Source: Eubacterium sp.
GTDB lineage: Bacteria; Bacillota; Clostridia; Oscillospirales; Acutalibacteraceae
Length of the DNA: 7,206 nucleotides
Direction: 5' to 3'
NCBI GenBank assembly: GCA_029050995.1
Contig: JAIDLO010000067.1
Coordinates: forward strand, 1 to 7,206
The position numbers and the translations under genes were made by a program. Numbering within the stretch: position 1 is the stretch's first letter; every line of letters begins with the position of its first letter. The notes below the pieces were generated by a model. It searched no databases, was not told the DNA's origin, and was given only the letters and a program-made list of their open reading frames with translations. Below are positions 6,918 through 7,206 of the stretch, piece after piece.

Positions 6918-6923
6918 ACCTCT
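6918..6923 (-). promoter_or_regulatory. Ribosome binding site of ftsE
   Basis: AGAGGT on the minus strand lies seven bases before the GTG at 6910, which supports the GTG start. Confidence 0.7.
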
Positions 6924-6992
6924 AATCATTTTAGAATTAATATTATTTTTAAACAAATTTTAATAATTCGGAAATTTTGACACTCCCAAATC

Positions 6993-6998
6993 ATTATA
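6993..6998 (-). promoter_or_regulatory. Alternative -10 element (TATAAT) upstream of ftsE
   Basis: A perfect TATAAT on the minus strand, directly preceded by GTG. The hexamer 17 bases upstream (AAATGC) is a poor -35. It could serve as a second start point about 75 bases before ftsE. Confidence 0.25.
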
Positions 6999-7007
6999 CA
7001 CTAATAT

Positions 7008-7036
7008 ATAATAATGCATTTTATTGTATAAATCAA
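7008..7036 (-). promoter_or_regulatory. Candidate sigma-A promoter of the ftsEX operon
   Basis: On the minus strand TTGATT (7031-7036) and TATTAT (7008-7013) are separated by exactly 17 bases; each differs from consensus at one or two positions. Transcription would start near 7001, leaving an AT-rich leader of about 90 bases before ftsE. A perfect TATAAT at 6993-6998 is a rival -10 element but has no good -35 at 16-18 bases. The whole region is AT-rich, so chance matches are possible. Confidence 0.5.
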
Positions 7037-7054
7037 GAGTAAATCGACACTTTT

Positions 7055-7071
7055 TGTAACGATTTTGTAAA
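7055..7071 (+). promoter_or_regulatory. Candidate WalR (YycF) binding box
   Basis: The plus strand reads TGTAAC, five bases (GATTT), TGTAAA. This fits the WalR consensus TGTWAH-N5-TGTWAH at every defined position. It lies 18 bases upstream of the candidate -35 element, centred about 60 bases before the predicted transcription start, a plausible place for an activator. WalRK is the conserved Firmicutes regulator of autolysins and of FtsEX partners such as CwlO and PcsB. The repeat is on the strand opposite to ftsE, and no WalR gene is in the window, so regulation is inferred. Confidence 0.5.
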
Positions 7072-7101
7072 CTTTGGGCAATAAAGAGTAATCCGAACCT
7101 G

Positions 7102-7206
7102 CCAAAATGCAGTATTAAAGCGAATTTAGAATTTTTCACTGTTGCCTTGCGTCAGCAAGGCTGCCATCTCAAAATCCCAAATTCATCTTTACTCCAAGCA
7201 TTTTGG
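7102..7206. repeat. 105-base imperfect inverted repeat, MITE-like, at the window edge
   Basis: The two halves are reverse complements with mismatches. Both ends read CCAAAATGC inward (7102-7110 and 7198-7206), then share TAAAG, GAATTT, ATTTT and a perfect GCCTTGC stem (7144-7150 with 7155-7161) around a GTCA loop. By hand alignment about 36 of some 53 columns match, with two or three small gaps. No coding sequence is evident. It could be a miniature inverted-repeat element or a long regulatory hairpin; no T run follows the central stem on either strand, so a simple terminator is unlikely. The repeat may continue past the window edge. The 7037-7101 stretch between it and the promoter holds only the WalR-like box. 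Confidence 0.65.

Noticed and set aside
7144..7161. Rho-independent terminator at the GCCTTGC/GCAAGGC stem
   Set aside because: The stem is good, but no T run follows on either strand, and it is the centre of a much longer inverted repeat.
1..7206. CRISPR array, tRNA, rRNA, transposase or phage genes
   Set aside because: No spaced direct repeats, cloverleaf-like sequence, rRNA segments or transposase motifs were seen; all long frames are explained by the seven genes.

Overview
The window reads as one seven-gene operon, all on the minus strand, from a low-GC Gram-positive bacterium. Clostridia is the likely class, possibly an Oscillospirales/Ruminococcus-like gut lineage. This rests on AT-rich DNA, AGGAGG-type ribosome binding sites, GTG starts, a Clostridia-style QueH and RarA pair, and a Thr-rich linker in a secreted enzyme. 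The taxonomy is inference; no marker gene is present.

Transcription order runs right to left. First come about 100 bases forming an imperfect inverted repeat at the right edge (7102-7206). Next is a promoter region (about 6990-7075) with a candidate sigma-A promoter and a sequence that fits the WalR box consensus exactly. Then follow ftsE (6074-6910), ftsX (5154-6074), three tandem secreted coiled-coil/M23 peptidoglycan endopeptidases (3935-5173, 2475-3890, 992-2419), queH (359-985) and the first 109 codons of rarA (40-366). Genes overlap or lie 6 to 55 bases apart, and I see no convincing terminator between them.

The core is a cell-wall cleavage module. FtsE (ATPase) and FtsX (membrane subunit) form a complex that, in studied bacteria, controls one extracellular coiled-coil hydrolase or activator (EnvC, PcsB, CwlO or RipC). 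Here three different coiled-coil proteins follow ftsX. Each has an intact M23 zinc site, and they differ mainly in the linker between coiled coil and catalytic domain. The possible WalR site would place the module under the cell-wall homeostasis regulator. QueH (queuosine tRNA modification) and RarA (replication-fork maintenance) appear to be co-transcribed but functionally unrelated.

The left edge is not genomic. Bases 7-39 match the Illumina Nextera Read 1 transposase adapter at 31 of 33 positions, so genome sequence starts at base 40 and rarA is cut by the contig end, not by a mutation.
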